Source: Marinococcus sp. PL1-022 (GTDB taxonomy: Bacteria > Bacillota > Bacilli > Bacillales > Marinococcaceae). From it: a stretch of 64,000 nucleotides of DNA. The stretch covers positions 3,076,270-3,140,269 of the forward strand of contig NZ_JAWXCX010000001.1 of assembly GCF_033845285.1 (NCBI RefSeq), read 5' to 3'. A program made the position numbers and the translations under genes. Positions 30,372 to 39,582 of the stretch are shown here, piece by piece (the stretch's first letter is position 1; every line of letters starts with the position of its first letter). The notes below the pieces were generated by a model, which did no database searches, was not told the DNA's origin, and was given only the letters and a program-made list of their open reading frames with translations.

Positions 30372-30400
30372 TTGAAAATCGAAAGCTTTTAAGATATTAT
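30372..30400 (+). promoter_or_regulatory. Sigma-A promoter of glmU-prs
   Basis: TTGAAA (30372-30377) and TATTAT (30395-30400) are separated by exactly 17 bp, 37 bp ahead of the glmU start. Confidence 0.65.
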
Positions 30401-30437
30401 TCTTAATGGACAAAAATGCGCATATGGAGGAACCTAC

Positions 30438-31826
30438 ATGAACAATCGCTATGCCGTTATTTTAGCTGCCGGAAAAGGCACCCGCATGAAATCCAGCCTC
30501 TATAAAGTACTTCACCCTGTCTGCGGAAAACCGATGGTGGAGCACGTAGTGGACGAACTCGAAGACGCCGGTGTCGACCAATTAGTGACGGTGACCGGCC
30601 ACGGTGCAGAAGCTGTCGAAGAGCATTTAAAGGAGCGTACTTCTTATGTGCTTCAGGAGGAGCAGCTTGGCACGGCTCATGCTGTAATGCAGACGAGGCA
30701 GATGCTCGAGGGCAAAAAGGGGACGACCATCGTTGCGTGTGGAGATACTCCATTGATCCAGGGGAGCACGATGCAGGCGCTGATGGATCACCACGAACAA
30801 ATGGAAGCAAAAGCAAGCATTCTGACAGCCGTAGCAGACGACCCTGCCGGTTACGGCCGGGTCGTCCGGGGCAGCAGTGGAGAAGTGGTCAGGATCGTTG
30901 AACATAAGGATGCAGACGAAGCAGAAAAAAGCATCCGGGAAATTAATACGGGGACCTACTGCTTTGATAATGAAGCATTGTTTCATGCCCTCAGCCAGGT
31001 GGATAACAATAATGTTCAAGGTGAATATTACCTTCCTGATGTCATTGGTATCCTTCAGGAGGAGGGGGAAACCGTATCTGCCTGGACCACTCCGGACTTT
31101 TCTGAGACAATCGGGGTGAACGATCGCGTGGCCTTATCCCAGGCTGAAAAAGCCATGAAGCGCCGCATCAATGAACATTGGATGCGGCAGGGAGTAACCA
31201 TTATCGATCCGGAGAATACTTACATCTCCAAAGAATCTGTGATCGGCGCTGATACAGTCATTGAGCCGGGCACTATTCTCCGCGGCAGTGTGCATGTAGG
31301 AACCTCCTGCCAGCTCGGCCCGCATTCAGAAATCAGCAATGCTGTCATCGGCAGCGAAACAGTGGTTCGTCAGTCGACAGTGACAGACAGCGAGATAGGA
31401 AACTCCGTACAAATCGGCCCCTATGCCCATATCCGGCCGGCGTCATCGATCGGTGATGAAGCCAAAATCGGAAATTTTGTTGAAATTAAAAAAGCATCCA
31501 TCGGACAGGGAAGCAAAACATCCCACCTAAGCTACATCGGAGACGCAGAGGTAGGAAAAAATGTGAATATCGGCTGTGGCTCCATTACTGTTAATTACGA
31601 CGGTATGGATAAGCATTTAACGAAAATTGAAGATAACGTGTTCATCGGATGCAACTCCAATCTTGTAGCGCCGGTAAACGTTGGGAAAGGCGCTTACGTA
31701 GCAGCAGGTTCCACTATTACTTCGGATGTTCCGGAGGATGCGCTCTCTATTGCGAGATCAAGACAGACGAATAAAGAAAACTATGTAAGCGAAAAATTAA
31801 ATGCAGGTAAAAAGCAAAACAAGTGA
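30438..31826 (+). CDS. glmU: Bifunctional GlmU (UDP-GlcNAc pyrophosphorylase / GlcN-1-P acetyltransferase)
   Basis: A 462-residue two-domain enzyme making UDP-GlcNAc for peptidoglycan and other wall polymers. The N-terminal uridyltransferase has [13 protein letters not shown] (residues 7-19) and VACGDTPLI (near 99). The C-terminal half is a left-handed beta-helix acetyltransferase with hexapeptide repeats (about 250-440). It is followed 16 bp later by prs, the arrangement found across bacilli. Confidence 0.96.
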   Translation: MNNRYAVILAAGKGTRMKSSLYKVLHPVCGKPMVEHVVDELEDAGVDQLVTVTGHGAEAVEEHLKERTSYVLQEEQLGTAHAVMQTRQMLEGKKGTTIVACGDTPLIQGSTMQALMDHHEQMEAKASILTAVADDPAGYGRVVRGSSGEVVRIVEHKDADEAEKSIREINTGTYCFDNEALFHALSQVDNNNVQGEYYLPDVIGILQEEGETVSAWTTPDFSETIGVNDRVALSQAEKAMKRRINEHWMRQGVTIIDPENTYISKESVIGADTVIEPGTILRGSVHVGTSCQLGPHSEISNAVIGSETVVRQSTVTDSEIGNSVQIGPYAHIRPASSIGDEAKIGNFVEIKKASIGQGSKTSHLSYIGDAEVGKNVNIGCGSITVNYDGMDKHLTKIEDNVFIGCNSNLVAPVNVGKGAYVAAGSTITSDVPEDALSIARSRQTNKENYVSEKLNAGKKQNK

Positions 31827-31842
31827 CGGAGGGAATTAAAAA

Positions 31843-32793
31843 ATGTCCACGATGGATCGCTCCAATTTGAAAGTATTCACCCTGAACTCGAATCCAAGGC
31901 TGGCAGAGGAAATTGTTGAACAGATCGGTACAACAATGGGACTCAGCTCTGTAAAACGATTCAGTGACGGAGAAGTGCAGATAAACATTGAAGAAAGTAT
32001 CCGCGGCTGCGATGTCTTTTTGGTGCAGTCGACTTCAGACCCGGCCAATGAGCATCTCATGGAGCTTTTGATTATGATCGATGCGATGAAGCGGGCTTCG
32101 GCAAAAACAATCAGCGTTGTCCTCCCTTATTACGGATATGCACGCCAGGACCGTAAGGCACGGGCGAGAGAACCAATTACAGCCAAGCTGATTGCCAATC
32201 TGCTGGAAACAGCTGGAGCGACCAGGATTTTGAGCCTGGATCTGCACGCGACGCAAATTCAGGGATTCTTCGATATTCCGGTGGATCAGCTGCAGGGAGA
32301 ACCTATTTTGTCCCGTCACTTCAACGAAAAGGGCCTGGAGGATCTCGTTATTGTATCGCCTGACCACGGAGGCGTGGTGCGCGCACGCAGAATGGCAGAC
32401 CGCTTAAAGGCTCCTATTGCGATCATTGATAAGCGCCGGCCGCGTCCAAACGTTTCAGAGGTCATGAATATCGTCGGTGACGTAGAAGGCAAAACGGCCA
32501 TCATTATTGATGATATTATTGATACCGCCGGTACGATCACTCTCGCAGCGGATGCATTAATCGATTCGGGGGCAAACCATGTGTACGCATGCTGCACCCA
32601 CCCGGTACTCTCCGGCCCGGCGATAGAAAGAATCGAAAATTCGAAGATTGAAGAGCTTGTAGTAACAAATTCCATCGTGCTTCCGGAAGAGAAAAATATT
32701 GATAAAATAACGCAGCTTTCCGTCGGCCCGCTTATGGCTAAAGCAATTATTAATGTCTTTGAGCAGACGTCGGTCAGCCGTTTGTTTAATTAA
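31843..32793 (+). CDS. prs: Ribose-phosphate pyrophosphokinase
   Basis: A 316-residue PRPP synthetase. It shows the [18 protein letters not shown] start block, the ATP-loop [31 protein letters not shown], and the PRPP-binding [12 protein letters not shown] (near residues 218-229). PRPP feeds purine, pyrimidine, histidine, tryptophan and NAD synthesis and is the effector of PurR encoded nearby. The ATG follows GGAGGG. Confidence 0.96.
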   Translation: MSTMDRSNLKVFTLNSNPRLAEEIVEQIGTTMGLSSVKRFSDGEVQINIEESIRGCDVFLVQSTSDPANEHLMELLIMIDAMKRASAKTISVVLPYYGYARQDRKARAREPITAKLIANLLETAGATRILSLDLHATQIQGFFDIPVDQLQGEPILSRHFNEKGLEDLVIVSPDHGGVVRARRMADRLKAPIAIIDKRRPRPNVSEVMNIVGDVEGKTAIIIDDIIDTAGTITLAADALIDSGANHVYACCTHPVLSGPAIERIENSKIEELVVTNSIVLPEEKNIDKITQLSVGPLMAKAIINVFEQTSVSRLFN

Positions 32794-32801
32794 TCTACAA
32801 G

Positions 32802-32834
32802 AAAATCAATGGTTTGAATAAGCCATTGATTTTT
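32802..32834 (+). terminator. Terminator of glmU-prs
   Basis: A hairpin with an 11-base AAAATCAATGG arm (32802-32812) and its complement (about 32822-32832) ends in a run of T residues. Its 3' arm overlaps the -35 box of the next promoter. Confidence 0.8.
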
Positions 32835-32854
32835 GATGTGGATTCTGGTATAAT
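32826..32854 (+). promoter_or_regulatory. Sigma-A promoter of rplY
   Basis: TTGATT (32826-32831) and TATAAT (32849-32854) have a 17-bp spacer, with an extended -10 TGG just before the TATAAT. B. subtilis ctc is sigma-B dependent; I see no sigma-B-like pair here. Confidence 0.65.
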
Positions 32855-32919
32855 TCTGTCTCAAGTGGGCAAAATTACGCGAACACGTGAAAATAAAATT
32901 TAATTATGAGGTGAATACC

Positions 32920-33585
32920 ATGGCTACGCAGTTAACTGCAGCACGTCGTCCTGAAACAAAACAGTCAGTGACGAAAAAACTCCGCAGAGAGGGCACAATT
33001 CCAGCCGTTATTTATGGCAAGAAAACGGAAAGCCAGCCTATCTCTGTCGACAATGTTACATTCCTGAAAACGATTCGTGAGGCCGGAAAGAACGGCATCA
33101 TTGATCTGAGTATTGAAGGCGAAAACAAAAAGCACCAGGTCATCGTGCATGATATGCAGGTTGATTCCATCAAGGATTACTTCATTCATGTTGACTTCTT
33201 TGAAGTAGACATGACCTCCGAAATGGAAGCAGACGTTGTTGTAAACCTTGCCGGTGAAGCTCCAGGGGAAAAAGACGGCGGCGTTGTCTCCCACATGATG
33301 TTCAATATTACTGTCAGCGCACTGCCTGCTGAAATTCCTGAGAGTATCAGCGTGGACATTTCGACATTGAACGTCGGCGACTCCATTCAGGTGGCAGACC
33401 TTCCAGAAGGTTTAAACTACACGATTACGAGTGAGCCGGAAGAAACGATTGTTACTGTTCTTGTACCGGAAGAAGAGCCGGAAGAGCCAGGCGAAGAAGA
33501 AGCAGAAGAGCCTGAGCTTGTAGATGCGGACGAAGAATCCGAAGAAGGTTCTGAAGAAGGCAGCAACGACAACAACAATTCATAA
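32920..33585 (+). CDS. rplY: Ribosomal protein bL25 (general stress protein Ctc type)
   Basis: A 221-residue long-form bL25/Ctc that binds 5S rRNA. The N-terminal 5S-binding domain (about 1-95) is followed by the TL5-like C-terminal domain (about 96-185) with GVVSHMMFNITVSALPAEIP. The last 40 residues are almost wholly acidic and end in a short Asn-rich stretch. The ATG at 32920 has GAGGTGA before it; a longer in-frame start at 32887 is unlikely. The acidic tail is unusually long and may reflect a salt-adapted proteome. Confidence 0.94.
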   Translation: MATQLTAARRPETKQSVTKKLRREGTIPAVIYGKKTESQPISVDNVTFLKTIREAGKNGIIDLSIEGENKKHQVIVHDMQVDSIKDYFIHVDFFEVDMTSEMEADVVVNLAGEAPGEKDGGVVSHMMFNITVSALPAEIPESISVDISTLNVGDSIQVADLPEGLNYTITSEPEETIVTVLVPEEEPEEPGEEEAEEPELVDADEESEEGSEEGSNDNNNS

Positions 33586-33600
33586 TTTCTGCACCAAAGC

Positions 33601-33680
33601 TGACGGAGGGCGTGCCCTCCGTCATAAATAAAGATCGCAGGCGACGCTGCTTGACAGGCGCCCTGCGATCTTTATTTATG
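33601..33680. terminator. Two adjacent perfect hairpins after rplY
   Basis: The first hairpin pairs 33601-33611 with 33614-33624. The second has a 19-bp perfect stem, 33623-33641 with 33662-33680, and a 20-nt loop. Neither is followed by a long T run on the plus strand, although the second arm is itself T-rich (CTTTATTTATG). They probably end rplY transcription and could also act on RNA stability. Confidence 0.6.
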
Positions 33681-33815
33681 CTATGCTGTTAAGCTGAAAT
33701 ATCTTAAAATAAAACAAGCGCCGTAATCGTTTCAAACGTCAAAAAGCAGTTTTTTTAGTACAATAAAAAGAAGCAGCCTAAACATTATACGTACGAGGCA
33801 GAGCGGGGGACCAGC

Positions 33816-34370
33816 ATGAAATTTATTGTCGGGTTAGGCAACCCGGGGAAAAAATATAACAAGACACGCCATAACGTTGGATTTGAAGCTGTGGAAGAGC
33901 TCGCTTCCATGTGGCAGCTGTCATGGAAAAAGAGCAAGTGGAGGAGCGAAACTGCCGAAACAATGGCAGGGGGCGAAAAAGTGATACTGGTAAAGCCTTT
34001 GACTTATATGAATCTTTCAGGAGAAGCAGTAGGCCCGATGCTTGATTTCTATAAAGCGTCCCCGGAAGACGTCTTAGCTGTTTATGATGATCTGGATCTG
34101 GCTCCCGGTACCGTCCGCCTGCGTAAAAAGGGCGGCCACGGCGGCCATAACGGCATACGCTCGTTGATTGAACATTTGGGTACAAAGGAGTTCAAGCGGC
34201 TGCGCATTGGGATTGGAAAGCCGGAGAAGGCGTCTGTGATCGACTACGTTCTTGGCACCTTTCCCCCGGAAGAGAGAAAGCAGATGGATGAGGCTGTTAA
34301 AAAGGCAGCGGCTTCGGCGGAAGCTTGGAGCAGTAAATCATTTGATGAAGTAATGAATGAGTTTAATTAA
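33816..34370 (+). CDS. pth: Peptidyl-tRNA hydrolase
   Basis: A 184-residue enzyme (B. subtilis SpoVC) that frees tRNA from prematurely released peptidyl-tRNA. It has FIVGLGNPGKKYNKTRHNVG with the catalytic His (near residue 20), KPLTYMNLSGEAV and the DDLDLAPGTVRLRKKGGHGGHNG block. The ATG follows GCGGGGG. In B. subtilis fin follows; here mfd comes after an 84-bp gap. Confidence 0.96.
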   Translation: MKFIVGLGNPGKKYNKTRHNVGFEAVEELASMWQLSWKKSKWRSETAETMAGGEKVILVKPLTYMNLSGEAVGPMLDFYKASPEDVLAVYDDLDLAPGTVRLRKKGGHGGHNGIRSLIEHLGTKEFKRLRIGIGKPEKASVIDYVLGTFPPEERKQMDEAVKKAAASAEAWSSKSFDEVMNEFN

Positions 34371-34454
34371 TAGAAGGACGGGGTGGGACTGGAGAGTTCC
34401 GCTCCCCTTTTGCGTGATAAAAAAAGAGACCACCATAAATAGGGAGGAACGAGC

Positions 34455-37400
34455 ATGAAGGGTTTACCATCGATATTGGCCTCCAACCCGGAGATCGGTG
34501 AAGTTATCAGCGATCTTCAAAACGGGGTGCCGGAGCAGCTGATTTCAGGGCTCAGCGGATCGGCAAGAACGTTATTTATGACGCTTGCCCAGGAGAAGAC
34601 GCAACAGCCTCAGCTGGTAGTGACGCATACGCTGTATCAGGCGCAGAAGCTGTACGATGATTTGTTGGAATGGTCGGAAAAGGACGTATTAATATATCCG
34701 GTCAATGAGCTTATTTCTGCTGAAATTGCGGTAGCGAGTCCGGAAATGAGATCGCAGCGGATTGAAGTGCTCGACCGTCTGATCGGCGGTTTTGACGGAA
34801 TTATTGTGAGTCCGGTGGCCGGCCTGCGCCGTCTGCTGCCTCCGCCTGCTGTTTGGGAAGCAGCCCAGTGGCCGCTGCATACCGGTGACGATCTTGACCT
34901 GGATGCGCTCCAGCAATTTCTCTATTCTGCCGGCTATCAGCGCGCCGATATGGTGGCTGCTCCTGGTGAATTCAGTATCCGCGGCGGTATTATCGACATC
35001 TACTCACTGACGGCGGACAATCCAGTGCGGCTGGAGCTGTTTGATACAGAAGTTGATTCTCTTCGTTTATTTAATCCGGAGGACCAGCGGACAATTGAAC
35101 AGATTACTAAGGTCAATATCAGCCCCGCCCAGGAAACCATCCTTTATCCGGAGCAATTTCAGCGGGCAGCCTCTCACCTTGAGGACGGACTGAGCAAAAC
35201 GCTGAAAACGGTCAAGGACGAGACCGTGAAACAGAAGGTGCAGGAGCGCCTGTCGGAAGAGCGGGAGCAGCTGCTGCAGCACGTGCGCTTCCAAAGTCTG
35301 TACAAATATATGCAGTTTTTCTATGAAAAGCCGGCTACCCTGAGCAATTATTTTCCCTCGGAAACGATCTTTTTTATCGATGAAGTAAGCCGGGTACAGG
35401 AAACGGCAGAACGTCTGGATGAAGAAGAGGCAGAGTGGCGGACAAATATGGTGGAGCAGGGAGAACTGCCGGTAGAAATGCAGCTTTCGGTGCCGTTTCA
35501 TACGCTGATGAAAAACATCGACTTCCCGAAGGTGCTTTTTTCTTTATTTACCCGTAGTTTGTCCGAGTTTCACCCGCGCCGGGTGGCGAATGTCACGAGC
35601 AAGGCAATGCAGCAGTTTCACGGTCAACTGCCGGTGCTGAAAAATGAAATTGAACGCTGGCAGAACGGAGGATTTCGTATCGTTTTTGCCGCTGAGACAG
35701 AGGACCGGCTCGAGCGGCTGCAGAGAATTCTCGATGATTACGGAGTGGAAGCAGAACGGGCAAACAAGGATGGGCCGTTTACGCCGGGACGTCCTGCTAT
35801 TGTGCAGGGACGGCTCGACAGCGGATTTGAACTGCCACTTGAGAAGCTTGCCGTCATTACGGAACAGGAGACGTTTACAAAACAGGTACGCCGCTCAAGG
35901 CGCCGTGAAAAGCTGAACAATGCTGAACGTATCAAGAGCTATTCGGAGCTTCAGGTGGGAGACCTGGTCGTTCACGTGAACCATGGCATCGGAAAATACC
36001 TGGGAATGGAAACCCTCGACGTTGGAGGAGTGCACCAGGACTTCCTAAACGTATCCTATGCGGGCAACGATAAACTGTATGTGCCGGTCGAGCAGATTGA
36101 CCAGGTTCAAAAGTACGTGGGGTCAGAAGAAAAGGATCCTAAAATTTATAAACTCGGCGGCAACGACTGGAAGCGCGTAAAGCGCAAAGTACAGTCCTCT
36201 GTTGAAGACATTGCCGACGACCTGATCAAGCTGTATGCGGAACGGGAGGCTACCAAGGGGCATGCCTTCAACCGGTATGCGATGGAAGAACAGGCGTTTG
36301 CTGCCACCTTCCCTTACCAGGAAACAGAGGATCAGATAAAAGCGATTGAAGAAATCCGCGAAGACATGGAGCGTGAACGTCCAATGGACCGCCTCTTATG
36401 CGGTGATGTTGGCTACGGAAAAACTGAGGTGGCCATACGGGCGGCGTTCAAAGCAGTGATGGATGGCAAGCAGGTGGCCATTTTGGTGCCGACAACGATT
36501 TTGGCCCAGCAGCATTTCGACACGCTCACAGAGCGTTTTGCCGACCAGCCGATTAACATCGGCCTGATGAGTCGCTTCCGGACGAAAAAACAGCAGAATG
36601 AAACGACCCGGGGGCTGAAGGCAGGAAGTGTCGATATTGTGATCGGCACGCACCGTGTGCTTTCCAAAGATGTACAGTTTCATGATTTAGGGCTGCTGAT
36701 TGTCGATGAAGAGCAGCGGTTCGGGGTTACTCATAAGGAGAAAATCAAACGGCTCAAGGCAAACATCGACGTATTAACGCTGACGGCAACGCCGATTCCA
36801 AGAACGCTGCACATGTCGATGCTTGGCGTTCGTGATCTTTCTGTCATCGAGACCCCTCCGGAAAACCGCTTTCCAGTACAAACGTATGTGATGGAATACA
36901 ATCCGACGCTGGTCAAAGAAGCTATAGAACGCGAAATCAGCCGGGGCGGCCAGGTGTATTTTATGCATAACCGGGTGGATAATATCAGCCGGATGGCTGA
37001 CCAGATTTCGATGCTTGTGCCGGAGGCAGAGGTCGCTTACGCTCACGGGCAGATGAATGAGCAGGAGCTCGAATCGGTTATGGTGGAGTTTTTAGAGGGC
37101 AACAAGGATGTACTGGTCACGACAACGATTATAGAAACAGGGGTCGATATCCCGAACGTGAATACGCTTATTATTAACCACGCTGATCGGATGGGGCTTT
37201 CCCAGCTGTATCAGATCCGCGGTCGGGTCGGCAGGTCCAACCGCGTAGCTTATTCGTATTTTACGTACCAGCGCGACAAGGTGCTTTCTGAGGTGGCGGA
37301 AAAGCGGCTGCAGGCGATCAAGGAATTTACGGAGCTTGGTTCGGGCTTTAAGATCGCCATGAGAGATCTTTCCATCCGTGGAACAGGTAATCTGCTCGGC

Positions 37401-37994
37401 GCAGAGCAGCACGGCTACATTGAATCCGTGGGGTTTGATTTATACTCGCAGATGCTTAAAGAAGCTATTGAAGAACGTAAGGGAGACCAGCCGAAGCAGC
37501 AGGAGCCGGAAATGGAAATGAACATGAAAGCAGACGCCTACATCCCTGATTTTTATATTGATGACTCCAAGCAGAAAATAGAGATGTATAAACGCTTCCG
37601 GGGGCTTGAAACGCTTGAGGATATGCAAGATCTGCAGAGTGAAATGATGGATCGCTTCGGGGCGTACCCGGTGGAAGTGGAAAAGCTGTTTATTCTCAGT
37701 AATATTCGTCTGCGTGCGGAAGCTTCCGGAGTGGAGTCCATTTCCCAGGAAGCGAACAAAACCATTATTCTGGTAAGCGAAGGAGCAAGCAGTGAGGCAG
37801 ATGGCGCTTCGCTGTTCGGACTTGTCAATGAACTGGGTCGTCATATCGGTATCGGGACCAGCGGGAAAAAGATTCAAATATCAGTGCAGCATCAGCGGCT
37901 CGAGGAAATGAAAATTCTCACTTCTGTGCAGGCGGTTGTCAAAGGCGTGCAGGAAGCAAAAAAAGAGCCGGAGGAAACAACGTCCCCGAAATAA
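34455..37994 (+). CDS. mfd: Transcription-repair coupling factor Mfd
   Basis: A 1179-residue translocase that removes stalled RNA polymerase and recruits UvrA. It has the UvrB-like N-terminal modules, an RNA polymerase interaction domain starting at LQVGDLVVHVNHGIGKYLG (near 500), the Walker A GDVGYGKTE (near 654), DEEQ in VDEEQRFGV (near 755), the TRG-type helicase motifs, and a C-terminal UvrA-masking domain. Full length for the family. The ATG follows GGGAGGAACG. In B. subtilis spoVT is next; here only 25 bp separate mfd from the flippase gene. Confidence 0.96.
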   Translation: MKGLPSILASNPEIGEVISDLQNGVPEQLISGLSGSARTLFMTLAQEKTQQPQLVVTHTLYQAQKLYDDLLEWSEKDVLIYPVNELISAEIAVASPEMRSQRIEVLDRLIGGFDGIIVSPVAGLRRLLPPPAVWEAAQWPLHTGDDLDLDALQQFLYSAGYQRADMVAAPGEFSIRGGIIDIYSLTADNPVRLELFDTEVDSLRLFNPEDQRTIEQITKVNISPAQETILYPEQFQRAASHLEDGLSKTLKTVKDETVKQKVQERLSEEREQLLQHVRFQSLYKYMQFFYEKPATLSNYFPSETIFFIDEVSRVQETAERLDEEEAEWRTNMVEQGELPVEMQLSVPFHTLMKNIDFPKVLFSLFTRSLSEFHPRRVANVTSKAMQQFHGQLPVLKNEIERWQNGGFRIVFAAETEDRLERLQRILDDYGVEAERANKDGPFTPGRPAIVQGRLDSGFELPLEKLAVITEQETFTKQVRRSRRREKLNNAERIKSYSELQVGDLVVHVNHGIGKYLGMETLDVGGVHQDFLNVSYAGNDKLYVPVEQIDQVQKYVGSEEKDPKIYKLGGNDWKRVKRKVQSSVEDIADDLIKLYAEREATKGHAFNRYAMEEQAFAATFPYQETEDQIKAIEEIREDMERERPMDRLLCGDVGYGKTEVAIRAAFKAVMDGKQVAILVPTTILAQQHFDTLTERFADQPINIGLMSRFRTKKQQNETTRGLKAGSVDIVIGTHRVLSKDVQFHDLGLLIVDEEQRFGVTHKEKIKRLKANIDVLTLTATPIPRTLHMSMLGVRDLSVIETPPENRFPVQTYVMEYNPTLVKEAIEREISRGGQVYFMHNRVDNISRMADQISMLVPEAEVAYAHGQMNEQELESVMVEFLEGNKDVLVTTTIIETGVDIPNVNTLIINHADRMGLSQLYQIRGRVGRSNRVAYSYFTYQRDKVLSEVAEKRLQAIKEFTELGSGFKIAMRDLSIRGTGNLLGAEQHGYIESVGFDLYSQMLKEAIEERKGDQPKQQEPEMEMNMKADAYIPDFYIDDSKQKIEMYKRFRGLETLEDMQDLQSEMMDRFGAYPVEVEKLFILSNIRLRAEASGVESISQEANKTIILVSEGASSEADGASLFGLVNELGRHIGIGTSGKKIQISVQHQRLEEMKILTSVQAVVKGVQEAKKEPEETTSPK

Positions 37995-38019
37995 AGCGGG
38001 CGGATAGAAGGGATCGAAG

Positions 38020-39582
38020 ATGACAAATGACACAAGCTCTTTCGCCCGTTTGCTAAAAAGCGTTTCCCTGCTGACAGCGGCTGCCCTTATAGGGAAAGTA
38101 TTCAGCGCTGTTTACCGGATTCCGTATCAGAATATGACCGGAGATATTGGGTATTATGTTTATCAGCAGGTGTACCCGTTTTACGGTATAGCGATGATTC
38201 TTGCTCTTTACGGTTTTCCGGCTGTGCTGGCTGGGGAAATGGTACAGCAGAAAAAAGCATCCGAACGGCTGGAAACGATGAAAGCGGCTGGAGTGGTGCT
38301 GGCAGCTGCAGGAGCTTTGGCTTTTGTGTTTCTGTTTCTTTTTGCTCCAGTGGCAGCAGGTGCCATGGGGGACGGGAAGCTTACGCCGGTGCTGCGTGTG
38401 GCTTCATTCGTATTTCTTCTCGTGCCTGTGCTTTCGCTTGGACGCGGATATTACCAGGGGAGGGGAAGAATGGAGCCGACCGCTTTATCGCATGTAGTGG
38501 AGCAGGTCTGCCGGGTAAGCTTTATTCTCTTATTTGCCTGGGCGGCAGTGTCGGCTGGACAGGGAGTGTATGACATAGGAGCCGGGGCTATGGGAGCGTC
38601 CATAGCAGGTGCCGGTGCCGGGGCGTTGATTCTGCTGCTTCTCTGGTGGTCTCAGCACCGTAGCAAATCGCTGTCTTTTCGTTTTCGGGGAGCCGGGCAA
38701 GAGTATAAAATAATGATGAAAAAACTGTTGGTACCAGGAGTGGTTGCCTGTCTCGGTGCCATGGTGTTTTTATTTTATCAATGGATTGATGCGTTTACTG
38801 TAGTTCCCGGCCTTGAGGCGTATGGTATTTCCGGGCGGGATGCAAAAGAAACGAAGGGGGTTCTGGACCGGGCTCAGCCGCTTCTCCAGTTCGGTACAGT
38901 AGTATCTACGGCGCTTGCAGCGGCTGTACTTCCTTCTCTGCAGGGAAAGGAAGGAGTTGTCCTTGGCGGGCTTGCTCTTCGGATCAGTCTGGTTATCGGC
39001 GGAGCGGCGGCTGTAGGGCTGTATACAGTAGCTGGCTTTGTGAATGTGATGCTGTTTGAAAACAGCAGAGGGACAGATCTTATGGCTGTGCTCGCTATTT
39101 CACTTCTGTTCAGCGGCTGGATTGTAACTGCAAACGCGATCCTCCAGGGGGGAGGGCGTGTCCGGATGGCTGCCGGATCGATAGTGGCCGGAGGCCTCAT
39201 AAAGCTTGTCGGGAACGTAGTGCTTATCCCGGCCTTTGGAGCAATTGGTGCAGCAGCGGCGACGATCATAGGTCTTGCTGTTACAAGCCTTCTTCAGGGG
39301 GCGCTCCTGCAGAAGCACCGGCTGGTTTCCTGGCCTTCCATCAGGTGGTGCGCATGCCTGGGGGCTCTGTTGGTCCTGCTTGGAGCTGGACTATGGGTGC
39401 TGCAGCTGCCTGCCGGCAGCGTGGATGCACGGACGGTCGCTGGCATGTGGGCCCTTGGCCTCTCCGGTGCCGGCTTGGCACTTTGTCTTGCCCTTGTCAA
39501 AGGCTTAAGACTTTTCGAACGCCGGGAGTGGAACATATTTTCCGCAGGCGGAAACAAGAATGAAAAGAGAGGGACTTCCTAA
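38020..39582 (+). CDS. SpoVB/YabM-type polysaccharide flippase (MOP superfamily)
   Basis: A 520-residue protein with about 14 membrane helices, of the MATE/MOP exporter superfamily, related to B. subtilis YabM and SpoVB. Such proteins flip lipid-linked sugars, including lipid II in the MurJ-like branch. The N-terminal TAAALIGKVFSAVYRIPYQN block and the later EQVCRVSFILL segment fit this group. It lies at the position of yabM and its stop shares a base with the mazG start, so the two are translationally coupled. Confidence 0.9.
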   Translation: MTNDTSSFARLLKSVSLLTAAALIGKVFSAVYRIPYQNMTGDIGYYVYQQVYPFYGIAMILALYGFPAVLAGEMVQQKKASERLETMKAAGVVLAAAGALAFVFLFLFAPVAAGAMGDGKLTPVLRVASFVFLLVPVLSLGRGYYQGRGRMEPTALSHVVEQVCRVSFILLFAWAAVSAGQGVYDIGAGAMGASIAGAGAGALILLLLWWSQHRSKSLSFRFRGAGQEYKIMMKKLLVPGVVACLGAMVFLFYQWIDAFTVVPGLEAYGISGRDAKETKGVLDRAQPLLQFGTVVSTALAAAVLPSLQGKEGVVLGGLALRISLVIGGAAAVGLYTVAGFVNVMLFENSRGTDLMAVLAISLLFSGWIVTANAILQGGGRVRMAAGSIVAGGLIKLVGNVVLIPAFGAIGAAAATIIGLAVTSLLQGALLQKHRLVSWPSIRWCACLGALLVLLGAGLWVLQLPAGSVDARTVAGMWALGLSGAGLALCLALVKGLRLFERREWNIFSAGGNKNEKRGTS

